Below are positions 20,261 through 31,800 of a stretch of DNA of 64,000 nucleotides, piece after piece (position 1 is the first letter of the stretch; each line of letters begins with the position of its first letter). A program made the position numbers and the translations under genes. The DNA is from Polymyxa betae (taxonomy: Eukaryota; Endomyxa; Phytomyxea; Plasmodiophorida; Plasmodiophoridae): the NCBI GenBank assembly GCA_003693705.1, contig RBZT01000809.1, positions 78,378 through 142,377 of the forward strand. Reading direction: 5' to 3'. The notes beneath the pieces were generated by a model. The model had not been told where the DNA came from and made no database searches. It saw only the letters and a list, made by a program, of their open reading frames with translations.

Positions 20261-20649
20261 TTCTCGATGATGGCCGGCTCTGCTGGATTCAAATGGATGT
20301 TATACGGCGTTTTATCTACGGTGCACTGGACGATGAGCTATACTTTGAAATCGACGGCGAGGCAGACGATGCTGTTGATAATGAGCGATATATGCCTGCG
20401 ATGTATTGTGTCTGTTGGCAACCTCCATTCCATCCAGAATTCGCTGAAGCCATCAAGTCGTATTCGTTCACTGAATCAACATACGAGAACCTGGTCGATG
20501 TGAGCCATCAGCAGGTCCCTCACTTCTTCCAGTTTCCTATGAACGAAGGCGGCAATAGCATCGCTCATTTCTTCATTGGATGGGTTCAGGGCAAATGTCC
20601 TGGTCAAAGAGCCATTACATTCGTTGCTGACGAAATCCACAAATACTGA
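20260..20649 (+). CDS. Unknown ORF fused downstream of the LINE relic
   Basis: The frame that ends the LINE remnant continues without a stop to TAA at 20647-20649 and changes character after about 20265: LCWIQMDVIRRFIYGALDDE, then acidic DGEADDAVDNERY, and finally VPHFFQFPMNEGGNSIAHFF and GQRAITFVADEIHKY. This does not look like RT and could be the last exon of a host gene, the tail of the element, or an ORF captured by it. No domain recognised; the start is unknown. Confidence 0.35.
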   Translation, partial: VLDDGRLCWIQMDVIRRFIYGALDDELYFEIDGEADDAVDNERYMPAMYCVCWQPPFHPEFAEAIKSYSFTESTYENLVDVSHQQVPHFFQFPMNEGGNSIAHFFIGWVQGKCPGQRAITFVADEIHKY

Positions 20650-20764
20650 ATTCTGAAACTTTCTTTTTCTAGCAAATTGTTCTCGATAGCAACCTACACA
20701 GAATGGTGCTGAAATTGAATATGAATGTTATATTATACAAGAATAAATTAGAAATGGAATAAAT

Positions 20765-22590
20765 TTACAATTGAATAGATACGAGCGGCTCGGTGGAATT
20801 CTCGTCATCGCTATCGCAAGAGGTCGCCTTTCTCTCTGGAGACCGCTTCCGATTTCTGCCAATCCGCAGCGATAGAACCGCCAAAATCACGGCACAGTTC
20901 GATACGATGACGAACGGGATCCAGCCCATTCTCCTTGACGAGCTGCTGGCCCAAACCAAACCTAAACGATTCTCAACCAATGCACATCGAGATAATCAAC
21001 AAGCTGACTGATTAGCAGAGGGGCGACAGCACGTCCAGCCGATGCAGTAGCGCTAGCCAGGCCATTCACCAGACCTCTCATATGATCAGGTGATGCATTT
21101 GCGATCAGAATATTAGCGCTTGTATAGGCAGTCGCTTCTGGGATGGTTCGCAATGAGAGCGATATGGACAGGAACCACATCGTGTATGAGCTGAAATAAC
21201 GAGCCAGCCATGGTAATGGTGCTGAGACAACACATTCAGCGCGTTCCTCTCAAGCTGAAAATCGCTCACCTAGCAGAACCAGCAAGAAGCAAGAAGAGCG
21301 AAAGCAGCGAAGAGCAGATATACATTTAGCAATATACCTGTAAATCAAGCCTTGATATAAAATCAGAACGATGCCCTCTATAGCTGAATGCGTGCATTAG
21401 CGTCTTTTGATTATCACGGATTCGGTTCCTACCGAAAATGTTACCAACATCATAGCTAGAGAGCCCGAGGCCACCAGACGCTCTCGTTGACTCACAGAAA
21501 ATCGCCAGCAGCTCGGTCAGGGCGATTTCGATGAGAGCCAATATCCCATCTTAGACAAGAATCAAACAGCCAAAAATAGGGACTAAAACGTCGCCTTACA
21601 ATTAACAATCATTGTGAGCAGATCGCTGTTTAACCGGAAATGCATCGGAAATTGAACAGGATCCAGAGGGGTGGCGTTCTTGCCTGCCAAGACCGCCATC
21701 TCGACGCATTTTGCACCGATCGCATCGCGTCCAGCAAAAGCCGGCGATTCCGGCAGCCAGATGGCGCAGACGACCAGCGTCACGAGAACCAGTACGGCGC
21801 TGACGGCCGAGACCAGAAACGCGTATGGCAGATCGACGATGTTCAGCGACTCGATGCGGCACACGCCGGCTAATAGGCCGCCTGCCATTGGTGCTACAAG
21901 CTGAGCCAGCCCGTACATCATACAGACAGAAGCGAACGCCTGGTTGGGAACGATTAGACAAACCCTAAACCCTAAACCCATCACTCACCTGGGCTTGATC
22001 GTGTTCAGAAGAGATCTCAGCGATATAACTCTTCGTGATTGAAATGTTCGAAGAAAATGCCCCTACAATCATCCCTTCAATATCTTTTCTATTTACCGTA
22101 TTCGCTTAAAACCCTTTTGTTGAGAAAAAATGCTGCTTACCGGTAAAGGTGTATGCGAACAAAGCTGAACCGAAATCACGGCTGCATCCAAATAGAAAGA
22201 TTCCCAAAGCTGATCCAGCAATACCTGAAGCTTGTCAAAAAGGAAAAATATTCTTGTTCAGGTAGCATACCGAACAATAAGGTTGGCCGACGCCCGAATC
22301 GATCTGAAACCCAGCCCCAGACGACGGCAGCCGCCATGGCGGCCAGGAAGAATGCACTGCCGATCATTCCGACCTTCACATTGTTCGAATATTGAGTTTC
22401 GTCTTCCGATAGAGCTCGGTCAGCCGGGAATTGACGAACCATTAATGGCAGCAAAGGAACAACGACTAAGAATGCTATCAGCAGGGATTCGGACGCGTCG
22501 AACAAGGATACCGGTTCCAAGCCATCCTTCGATGAATTGAATGAGAGACAATAAACAGAGTATAGTTCGTCTATTAATCCCAGATTCCAT
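20765..22590 (-). CDS. Major facilitator superfamily transporter (ZIFL/DHA1-like)
   Basis: Exons supported by frame and motif: 22590-22512, 22465-22271, 22224-22141, 22074-21989, 21939-21600 and 21549-21433. Further 3' coding lies around 21337-20765, where I could not fix every junction. TM1 (LCLLSLIQFIEGWLGTVVVP) leads to MFS motif A between TM2 and TM3 (GWVSDRFGRRPTLLFG). Then come FSSNISITKSYIAEISSEHD (TM4 region), a second 6-TM half beginning near SGGLGLSSYDVGNIFG, and TM12 WIPFVIVSNCAVILAVLSL followed by a hydrophilic C-terminal tail. The layout resembles ZIFL/tetracycline-type drug:H+ antiporters; substrate unknown. The intron at 21988-21940 contains telomere-like heptamers. Confidence 0.85.
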
Positions 22591-23105
22591 ATACAGTGAT
22601 TCAGATATACTGTATAATAAAGGATGGCCTAAAGGCGGAACCCTGAAACGAAAGAAGCCCTACCGCGCAATTACTGCATCATTATTCTATCAAGATTAAT
22701 CTGTCTTACGATATACCTGGTACAGACTTGTCAAACGCCGAGAAAAAAATATCTATATATTATCTGTATCGAAATTAGGCTTAGAATGATTACACTGAAG
22801 ATATACTTGGGTATAATTTACTTTAGATATTGACAGAAATATTGCAAAAGCACAAAATATTTAAAAATCTTGAACTTGTGGTCAGAACTTCTGTTTTATA
22901 GAGCCAAATGTTGGCATATCGGAAAGGGTAAACATGGTGAAAATTCGCACATCTGCAAGAGAGAACATCATTCCACATAATGAGAAGACAACAGTTGCTG
23001 CAGTGAATTTCAATCACGCCAAAACCTACCTGTGAAAATATCTGAAGATTCGCTTATGTACTGATGGGATCACTTCGGCTGATAAATGTGCCTAGTCGCT
23101 GCTGA
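22591..23105. other. AT-rich spacer between divergent genes
   Basis: About 515 bp between the 5' end of the MFS gene (minus) and a coiled-coil gene (plus). It is AT-rich with no supported frame. It presumably holds both promoters. Confidence 0.35.
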
Positions 23106-23988
23106 ATGCGAAAACTCGCCGAACATTCCAGGCCGGTGAAACCGCCACCAATTTATTCCAACCAAGATGTTCGATCACTTCGTCGGAAAATTGAGTGTGC
23201 CGAATCAATGTTAACAGGCTATCTGGACCAGTTGAATGTTTCCTATAAAACCGGCATACAACACCAAAGACAAGTGCAAACAGCAAGGGAGGGCAATGAT
23301 TTGTCAGTCCAGGCTATAAAGGTACGAGCACGTATCTCAAGATTCCAGTAAGGTTACGCCTATACAGATGGAAGCTATAGCAGAAAAACAAGCCGCTGAG
23401 ATCGCTCAACTGAAGCAAATGCTGGAAGTGAAGTCGCACGAAATCGACAGCGTCATGAAACGACTCGATACCACAAAGAAGCATTACGAAGTACAGGATT
23501 TCAGAACAAAATGCAATCTGACAAATCTATAGGAAGAGGTAGCGCTCAGAAAACGATTTGAACACGAAACTCATCGAGCGATCAAAGAACTCGAACAACT
23601 TCGCAGAGAGTTCAATCGAGCCAAGGTTGCCAAACCTGAAGATCCTATATCGCCTTGGACTGAAGGTAATGCACTGCCAATCAAGCAAGACCAAGAGAGG
23701 CCTCCGCTAGCGAGAAGTAAACTAAAACCGAAGCCAATACGACCCAAGATAGAGAAGAAATCGATCGGCGTGAACACTGACGACACAGAACCAGTTCAGG
23801 TTCAACAACCGGATGTCAAGACACCTTTAACTTGGGATATCTTCGCTAAAACAGCCGATAATGGCGAGAAACAGAGTATGCTTAGAAAACTGCAAACTGT
23901 GAGAAGAGAGAATAAACACCTGAAAACTGCCCTGAAGCGCAATACCATCATTACAAAGGCGTTGACCCTTCTCGGACATGATCAATAA
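23106..23988 (+). CDS. Coiled-coil protein, 264 aa
   Basis: Exons 23106-23321, 23368-23490 and 23533-23988, with introns of 46 and 42 nt, all phase 0. The product is strongly helical: RSLRRKIECAESMLTGYLDQ, then EKQAAEIAQLKQMLEVKSHE, then RKRFEHETHRAIKELEQLRR, separated by a basic, proline-containing segment (RSKLKPKPIRPKIEKKS). It ends with another heptad-like helix (MLRKLQTVRRENKHLKTALK). No enzyme domain is present. A cytoskeletal, basal-body or scaffold role is plausible from composition only. A further 5' exon is possible because the first ATG is not in a strong context. Confidence 0.65.
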
Positions 23989-24025
23989 ACGGCACAATAA
24001 CGGTTCTCCAGATGTTTATATCAAC

Positions 24026-25486
24026 TTAACCTTGAAGAAGTCGGTCGATCGCAGCTTGCACATTACCGCCGGTCGCCAGCAGCGCCGCTAGATTGGCAGC
24101 AGCATCTGTAAAACCCATATCGTTAAGTTGTGAGAGCTGGTCGCGATACAGAATTTCGGGTTGAACACCAGAAGCAGGAGCTCTTGCCGCATTTGTAGCA
24201 GCCGGTGGCATGAAGAAACTTGAGAAAGGGTTTGGGGGCTGGGCAGCAGCCGCACCTGTGTTAGCACCCTGCGACATTTGAAGAATGCTTTGAATGACAG
24301 CTGGGTTGGCCATCGACTGCAAAAGAGCCGGGTTGCTCATCATAGAGGCCATGGCAGGGTTCGATTCCATCATCTGCCTCATGAGCGGGTTGGCGTTGAT
24401 TACAGCCTGCATCTGAGCAGGGTCGGAAAGCATCTGTTGCATCATTTGCATAAAAGCGGGATTTTGCATCATCTGCGACATCATTTCTGGTGACATCTGT
24501 GGCATATATCCGCCGAAAGGATTGGCAGCCGGCCCGCTTGCTCCTTGCTGATTTTGTTGTTGCATAAAAGCGTTCATGAGCCCGCTCATGTCTGGCATAG
24601 CTGCATTTCCCTGAGAATTTGCTGACGGCGCCCAAGGGTTAGGCAGAGGAGCAGTGTTTGGAGAGTTCGAAACGGTTGGAGATTGTCGCGGTTGTGTACT
24701 AGAAATGGGAGGCCTGTTGATTTCGGCTGCCGCCTCCATCATAGGTTCTTGAACATTTTCATACAAGCGACGAAGAGCATTGAACCCTTCTGGATGTGCT
24801 TCAATATTGCTCATTGCCCTGTCATTGGTCCTCATCATCTCCCTCATCAAATTCGGGTTAGCCGCCATCTGCATCGACTGACGAATCATTTCTGGGTCGT
24901 TGAGTACTTGAGCCAGTTCCGGATTCTGATCGAAAATCTGCCGGAACTGAGGATTGCTCTGAAAAATGTTCTGAATCATTTCTGGATTTTCCATCAGCGA
25001 CTGCATCATCGGTGAATTCATTATAGCCTGCATTTGTTCAGGGTTGGACATTAATTGCTGCTGCATCTGAGCGAAGTCAAGACCGGCGCTGGGGAAAAAC
25101 GCAGGGAACGAATTCGCAGATGCCGGCCCGGCAGCACCTGTTTGGCCCATTCCCGAAGGCATTGCGAATGCTGGAGCAGCAGCTGCCGGTGCTGCTGGAG
25201 AAGCAGCAGCGGCCGCCGCTGGAGAAGACGCAGGCTGAGATGGAGCCTCGGCACGAGGCTTCGAACCGCGAACCAGAATAACGGTCTGGCCACCCTCTAT
25301 CGAATAGCTAGAGAGAGTCCTGCCGTCCTGAAGAACATGACCTTTGTAGATTAGACGTTGCTGGTCACTAGGCACCGTAATCTGCCCCTCGATCTGAGAC
25401 TTCAGGTCGGCGACTGTTTGCTCCAGCTCAGCGTCAACCACAAATTTGTCACCATTTGTGCATTTGATATTGATGATCTGCGTCAT
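24026..25486 (-). CDS. UBQLN: Ubiquilin (UBL-UBA proteasome shuttle)
   Basis: Intronless 486-codon gene. Residues 1-75 are a ubiquitin-like domain (VDAELEQTVADLKSQIEGQ, QQRLIYKGHVLQDGRTLSSY). Two STI1-type methionine/asparagine-rich repeats follow (MSNPEQMQAIMNSPMMQSLM, NPELAQVLNDPEMIRQSMQM; and later MQNPAFMQMMQQMLSDPAQM). The C-terminal UBA domain (DQLSQLNDMGFTDAAANLAA, GGNVQAAIDRLL) carries the MGF loop that binds ubiquitin. Ubiquilins deliver ubiquitinated and membrane-protein clients to the proteasome and chaperone exposed transmembrane segments through the STI1 region. Length is slightly short of animal UBQLNs but close to plant DSK2. Confidence 0.96.
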   Translation of the reverse strand: MTQIINIKCTNGDKFVVDAELEQTVADLKSQIEGQITVPSDQQRLIYKGHVLQDGRTLSSYSIEGGQTVILVRGSKPRAEAPSQPASSPAAAAAASPAAPAAAAPAFAMPSGMGQTGAAGPASANSFPAFFPSAGLDFAQMQQQLMSNPEQMQAIMNSPMMQSLMENPEMIQNIFQSNPQFRQIFDQNPELAQVLNDPEMIRQSMQMAANPNLMREMMRTNDRAMSNIEAHPEGFNALRRLYENVQEPMMEAAAEINRPPISSTQPRQSPTVSNSPNTAPLPNPWAPSANSQGNAAMPDMSGLMNAFMQQQNQQGASGPAANPFGGYMPQMSPEMMSQMMQNPAFMQMMQQMLSDPAQMQAVINANPLMRQMMESNPAMASMMSNPALLQSMANPAVIQSILQMSQGANTGAAAAQPPNPFSSFFMPPAATNAARAPASGVQPEILYRDQLSQLNDMGFTDAAANLAALLATGGNVQAAIDRLLQG

Positions 25487-25809
25487 GTTCCTGCTGGTGT
25501 CGCTAGAAACGGGACGAGAATGAGACTGAAATCGGTCTTAACTGCGACACGAAAGCACACAGTCTACGAGAATCAGGTAGACAACAATAAAGTGCGTATT
25601 GGGTGGAAAAGAGACTGCAATCCACGATCAGAAGCAAATGGGGGACGCGGCCTCCATCATAGATTTTCTCGTTCCCTTTGATTCTAGACGCTCCTTTCAT
25701 GGTATGTGTAATTTCCATTGAATGCGGATTGTCTGTTGATAAATTAGGAGAAACATCAACTAGAGTAGGAATGGAATAGGTACAATGTATTTGTTTGAAT
25801 ATTATTCTG
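25487..25809. other. Spacer between ubiquilin and the VPS13 3' end
   Basis: About 320 bp. It contains the ubiquilin promoter region (minus strand) and the 3' flank of VPS13. The minus-strand frame seen across it lacks coding character. Confidence 0.4.
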
Positions 25810-28800
25810 CTATGTAGACTCGGATAGGTTTCTTTCGATTTCGACTGGATTCGCATCTTCAAGTGGTATGTGAAGATTCCGTCTAGACTGGACCCGCAAA
25901 GCGGATTTATATCTTGAGTGGGTGGCCATTATCATGTCGAATGCCGGGCCAGGCTGAGATAACCACACTAAAAGCCACGATGGGCCTTTGCTATCTATAC
26001 CCGTTACAGAGAAGATCTTGATTCCATGCTCGATGAGTTCAAATGATTTGATACTGCTCCAGGCAATAAACCACAGTAACTTGGGGGCATGTCGGTCGTG
26101 AAAAATCTGAAACGCAGCGATTCCTCGAATCAGAACAGCATAAGCACGAACGTCGTTCATTAGGCCGCCGATAAACACGTGATGGATGGTGGCGTCAATA
26201 GGAGGTTTGGCCGAATACAAAGCATCAACAATTAATGCATCAATACCGTTGTAAATTCGGATTGATCGCCCAGGACCGTAGAAGGCGCGAGGCAAGCGGA
26301 AATGAACAGACGAATGGATGAGCGAAGAGCGCCGACGGAAATAGTCAGGAGTTCTGGCAATTCCGGTCCCGAGATGATTAATTGCATCAAAGACGCCGAC
26401 AATGGGAGATGCAACCGCTTGAGCTACACCTTTTCCAATTCCGACAGCAATTCCAACACCTCCAGGGTGTCGCCGGTAATGTTTGATAGGCTCGCGAACT
26501 AGAGCTGCGATTCCGTTAAAAACACCCAATCCAAAACTTCGACCTCCACGAAGTAAGCCCTAGGTCTGGTCAGAACTGCAGAATTGCAAATCAGAGCAGA
26601 TCTTACATCGACAATATGATGTGGCTTATTGCCAACATCTAACGCTCGGCGACTGGTGAAGTCTTTGTCAAACGTTAACGCTAGCATAAGTTAGTAGAAT
26701 CCCGAAGTACAGGGTAATATCACTTACCAGATATAACATCACCAAAGCCAGCTGAAAGCCCAGTGATCGGCATCATCAGCCCTCTAGCAGTGTGGTCTAC
26801 AAGACTAAACGTCCCTCGAGTCAAACCTCCTCTGATATTCCCCTGCTTCAGGCTGGATTGAATTTCTTTTCGGAAATCGCGAACTCCTGCACGGAACGTC
26901 GATAAGATTGGCACAACCCCTCCTAACGCCAGCTTGTTATATCCAAATGAAGCCAAGAATTCCAGTAAAAGTGATCCTTTGTAATCAGCAAGAAGCTGCT
27001 CTCGAAGGGAGTTAGTTCGATCGCATAGACGTACATACTCATGGCCGGGTCTTCGAATTGGTTTAGCTTCCAGATTTGTCAGTAACACACCTAGAAGATG
27101 TGCCAGCCCAATACGTTCACGAAGATATTCGTGTGAAAGCGATTCTTGCGCCTTTCGAACAGACAGCTGCATTTTTATCGTCGGTGTTCTTAAAACTTCG
27201 AAATACATTAATTGTGTAATGCCAAACGATGGTGATACTGGATCGAGATTGATGGCGTCATAAGACTGTTTACCAGCGTCCAACTGAAAAGCCTTTTGTA
27301 CAGATCGTACAAATTCCAAAACAGTGACGATATAGGTTTCTTCAAGATTGACGACAAAAGGTTGGACTGCTAAATCGAACAACTTGTAGTATTTCATGTG
27401 GGACGTATGGAAGGATCGAATGCATTGAAACCAAATGAAAGAATGGGATGGACTGCATTCGCTTTTGATAACATTCGGAAAAGCGAAGGAAGAGTTTTGC
27501 TCAAGGCAAAGCTGGTTATCGATCCGCAGAGCATCTAGAGTTATCTCAATATTTTGAAGACAAGATGAACGGGTTAGTGTAGCTTCTGTTGAAAGTAATT
27601 CAATTAGCATCAATTCCGTTCGAGAGTTACTAATCAAAGAAAACACGGCTTCTTCAATATGGACTACAATCTTCAACCAACAATCCGGTTGCGAATCCGA
27701 GGAGTGGTCATTGTAAGCTTGAACGACACGTTTGGCGCGTGTTTCACTCGGCGTTATTAATACCACATTGGTGTCCCCATCAGCGTATACGCTGACAAAC
27801 GCAGAATCTGATAGTGCCGAGATGACACCAATGGTATCGATTTCGACATTGTATCTGGAATCTTGAATTTTGACACAAAGAAATCGATCTTTGACGGATA
27901 ATAAATCCCAAGCAAACTTTGAATAGACCATATTGGGTTCAATTTTGCCTATATTCAATAAGCCAATGGAACCGTAGGCTGGGAATTTTTTACCATTCAC
28001 ATTCATGGGTGAGTTCAACTGGCTTATTGTAACAGGAGTGCTGAGTTCGTTGCGAATAGAATACCGCGGCCGCGAAGGATCGCTCTCGCCAATATAAAGA
28101 ATCACAGATGCTTTATGCAATGAGATCTGCAATTGTAAAATACGATGATTATCGTTGACATTGCTGTTCGAAACACGAAGAACATGCAAACCGACACAGT
28201 TGATGTCGAATCCAGATGACCAATACATAGAACCATTGCATACAGCTCCAACACGAACATAGGTTGCTCTTATGCTCTTTTCTGTTTCAAACGGGATTCG
28301 GTTGAAAAAGAAGGCCCTCTGCTTCCCAGGCCGAACTACGCAGATATTGAACGAATCTGAAAGCTGCTGCACACAAACATTGGATGAGTTCTCTGAGAAA
28401 GAATTCCAGACAATATATCTACGAGGGCCAGCTTAGTTGAATTGAGAAAAACACTGTTCACCCAGACCTAGGCACAAAGGACGCAATCCAAGTATCACGA
28501 AAAGGATGACGGGCTGGTGAGATATGGATGCCAAGATCAAGAATTCTGCCAAAATCGTGAGTGAACATCGTCAATACACGGGTGTCAGTTCCATGAAGCA
28601 AATTGATTGGGGAACTCCAATCTGACTTGCAAGTTTTAACACAGATGTGTGATGTTGAATATCGACTAGTCAATTGTTTTCGCCCACCCGGGGAAAACAT
28701 ACAAATCGGTAAAGCAGCTGAATCGTTCATCAACATACGAGCTCGAGAGTATCGCCTTCTTCGCACAAGATATTTCTTCTTGTGTTCTGCATGGAAGGTT

Positions 28801-31800
28801 TTGCTAAAGTTCTTAGAATATGCCCATCCATTGTCGTCGGTTTCCACAGGATCAGTATCGACAGTCCAGCCGCTATCAACCCAGGTCCAGTCAGGTCCCG
28901 GCAGCTGCTCGCTGCTTAATGTCGCTGGACGTCCTTCTATATCACTCCAGGAAGGACGATCTCCAGGTAATAATTTTGCTGACCATCCTTTTCCTGGATA
29001 CCACCTAAAAAGGCATTACATAACTTAAAAAGGGAGTCGGTTTTCTGACCGACCTTTGATTCTCGTAAACGTAATCGATTATCTACAAATAGCACACATT
29101 AATACCTTGTACAAATGGATAAAAATTTTACCTGTCTCCCGTTTTGGCCTGGAAGTATAACCCCCTTGGACGAACCGAAAAGGAGCTCCACGCCGGGCAC
29201 TTGATTCAGGAGCCATAGTCGGGTATAAAGAGTGATTCGGAATAGAGCACGTCCATTCAGCTTACTTTCATAATCATCCACAGCAATGATTCGTGCAATC
29301 TCTACAACCACATACAAAGCAGCACCAAACCGGTCCTGAATAGTAATCGTCATGGTAGTTCGACGACCATCGTCCATTTGCGATTTTTCCGCAAAAACGG
29401 CAATAGAATTAGACCATTCAAAACCTTGCATAGAGAAGCGCAGTTGCACATCAGTGCTGCCGTCGATTGTCTCAATTTGCCTTTTAAACCCGTCATCAAT
29501 ACGCACCATTGACCCATCATCGAATTTAACGTCGATTGGATATGGTAAATGATTCCGAATATCAAGCGGAGCTCGGACTGTTATGGCCAGACGACCTGGC
29601 CATAAACCTCCACTGGATGCACACAGAAAAACGTAACGGTTTCCACCGACACAAAAAACGTGTTCGCTGCGTCGTTTGCGACGTAATGCTGAAAGAGACA
29701 GCCGACCTAGCTGACGAACAGAATCGCCATCTTCGACGACACCAATACAGAAAGCATCCCAAGCACAATACAACAACGGCGCCCATCTGGTTTGCGATGG
29801 ATCCAGGTCCAGCTCATGCTGGGCATCGCCATTGAAAAAGACGATTCGAAGATGAAGTGAGGTGCAATTGAAATAACCAACAGATGAATGAGCACTGAGC
29901 ACTGCATGTCCGTTTTCGATCAGAGCTTCAAGCACCAGTCCGTCTTGCGGCAGACGATGATCTTTGCCGGGAGGAATCGGGATAAGTGCAAACTGAAAAG
30001 CGCCAACATTACCAACATATGCGTTTGGGATTGCTAACCATTGATCCCCAACAGTCAGCGATAAAGGATGAGCAGGTTCCCATGGGTTTGAACCTAATCC
30101 GATTTTCAATCGAAAACAGCGAATTTCTCAACAGCCTCATTACCTAAGCATTCTAAAGAAGAAGAGGCCATATCTTCCAGAACGCCGTTCATGTTATTGC
30201 AGTGCCATCTAAGCACAACCCTGAATACACTTTGAGCTTTGGACTATAGCAAGAGAATACCGATTCAGACCCACTAAAATTTTTTAAAGTAAATGCACAA
30301 GCGCTAACGGATGTCGATGTGGCGGCAGTGCGACTTGGCACCCCCAATGAAAATAAACTGGATATCGTATCGGCAGAAACGTTGAAGCGAACTGGTTCAT
30401 TTAGGAATACTTGAATGGTATTCTCTATATTGCTTTCCATCAGATTTGTGATCAAGTTGGATGCCGATGAGTGTTCTAACAATGCAGGTGATTGTGAATT
30501 GAATGGATAATTTTGCATTCCAGTACGGGTCAACGAAAACTGCAAAGTAAACGGCTCTAATACAGGCTCCCAAACAGCTACTTTCGGGTGCAGAAAATCG
30601 GATTGCAGCGATGCACTAAAAGAACAATTTTCCATGCCACCATGAGAACACCAAGCTAAAAGCAGCGGATGAAGCCCAAAAGATATTGTAAATAACGCAT
30701 CTCGAGCGACATTTTTGCCAACGGGATTGTCATTGCGACATAAAGATATAGCAAAGGATTTCAGCTCCAACCGAGCCGACAATTTTTCAAAACCACTAGT
30801 AGTGGAACAAGACGAAGAGGAGGAACTGGGAATAGCATTCAGAAAGCTACTGCACAAACTGGAGATACGACCATAATCTTCAGCACACAGATATGTTGAA
30901 ACATTCCCAATCTTGATATCTAGATCGGCGTTTGAGGGAGTAACAGTAGAATCGAATGCTATTCGAAATTCATTCACGTCAGCAGGGTTATCTTTAAAGT
31001 TTAACAGCTGATACTTGCCAGAGTCCCAATCTGACTCCCAGGAGCGGAATCCAAATAATTCTAACGAGTTGAAGGCGACTGAAATTGTCTGCGATCCATC
31101 TTGTGAACTGACATTAGTCGTCAGTGAGGACGAAAGACGAATCGCTGGTTGCTCATAAGCGACTAAGCAGACATGTATTGGTTGCAGATGAAAAACGAGC
31201 TCTCTTCTTGCTTGAGATAAAGTCGGCCTCGGACCGATACCATCTGATATGGAATCGATGAGCTGATGATTACCGACATCAAGGCAGCGTATCAGAGATA
31301 GCATGAAATTCGATAGCGCAGAAGGCATCGATGTAAAACTAATTGGTTCTGTCCATAACATAGCAGAACAAAAAACATTACAGATAGTCTCTCTTTCAGC
31401 ATCATTGATCTTTAGAAAGTTGATCAGATGGGCAATAGATAACAAAATGTGACGACTCCATTTTGGTAAATGAATGATTGCCTTATCCATCAAGATTCCA
31501 CTGTATCTGAACTGGAAAGGAATTACGGGATCGCTCTGGCTTCTCAGTATATGTAACAACAGGGCTATCAGCTCCGGTACAAGCGCCGATGTGGATTTTT
31601 CATTTCCCAATACTGACTTCAGCAATAGAGGGGACTGGAACAGCACAGTCAACGATGATTGAAATTGCGACACAATTGACAGAGGCTCCTCGACGATGCG
31701 ATTCTTGATTGAAGCAAGCAGAATTAGAAGTAGAGCGGGGATCTGCACTTCACTTCGCCCGAATAAAACCAGGCCCTGAGTTGGACACAAAGGAGACGAC

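Noticed and set aside
24261-24635. 124-codon frame inside ubiquilin
   Set aside because: Shifted reading of the Met/Gln-rich STI1 repeats; the true frame is certain from UBL and UBA.
25503-25862. 119-codon minus-strand frame overlapping the VPS13 3' end
   Set aside because: Overlaps a well-supported exon in another frame and has no coding character or start context.
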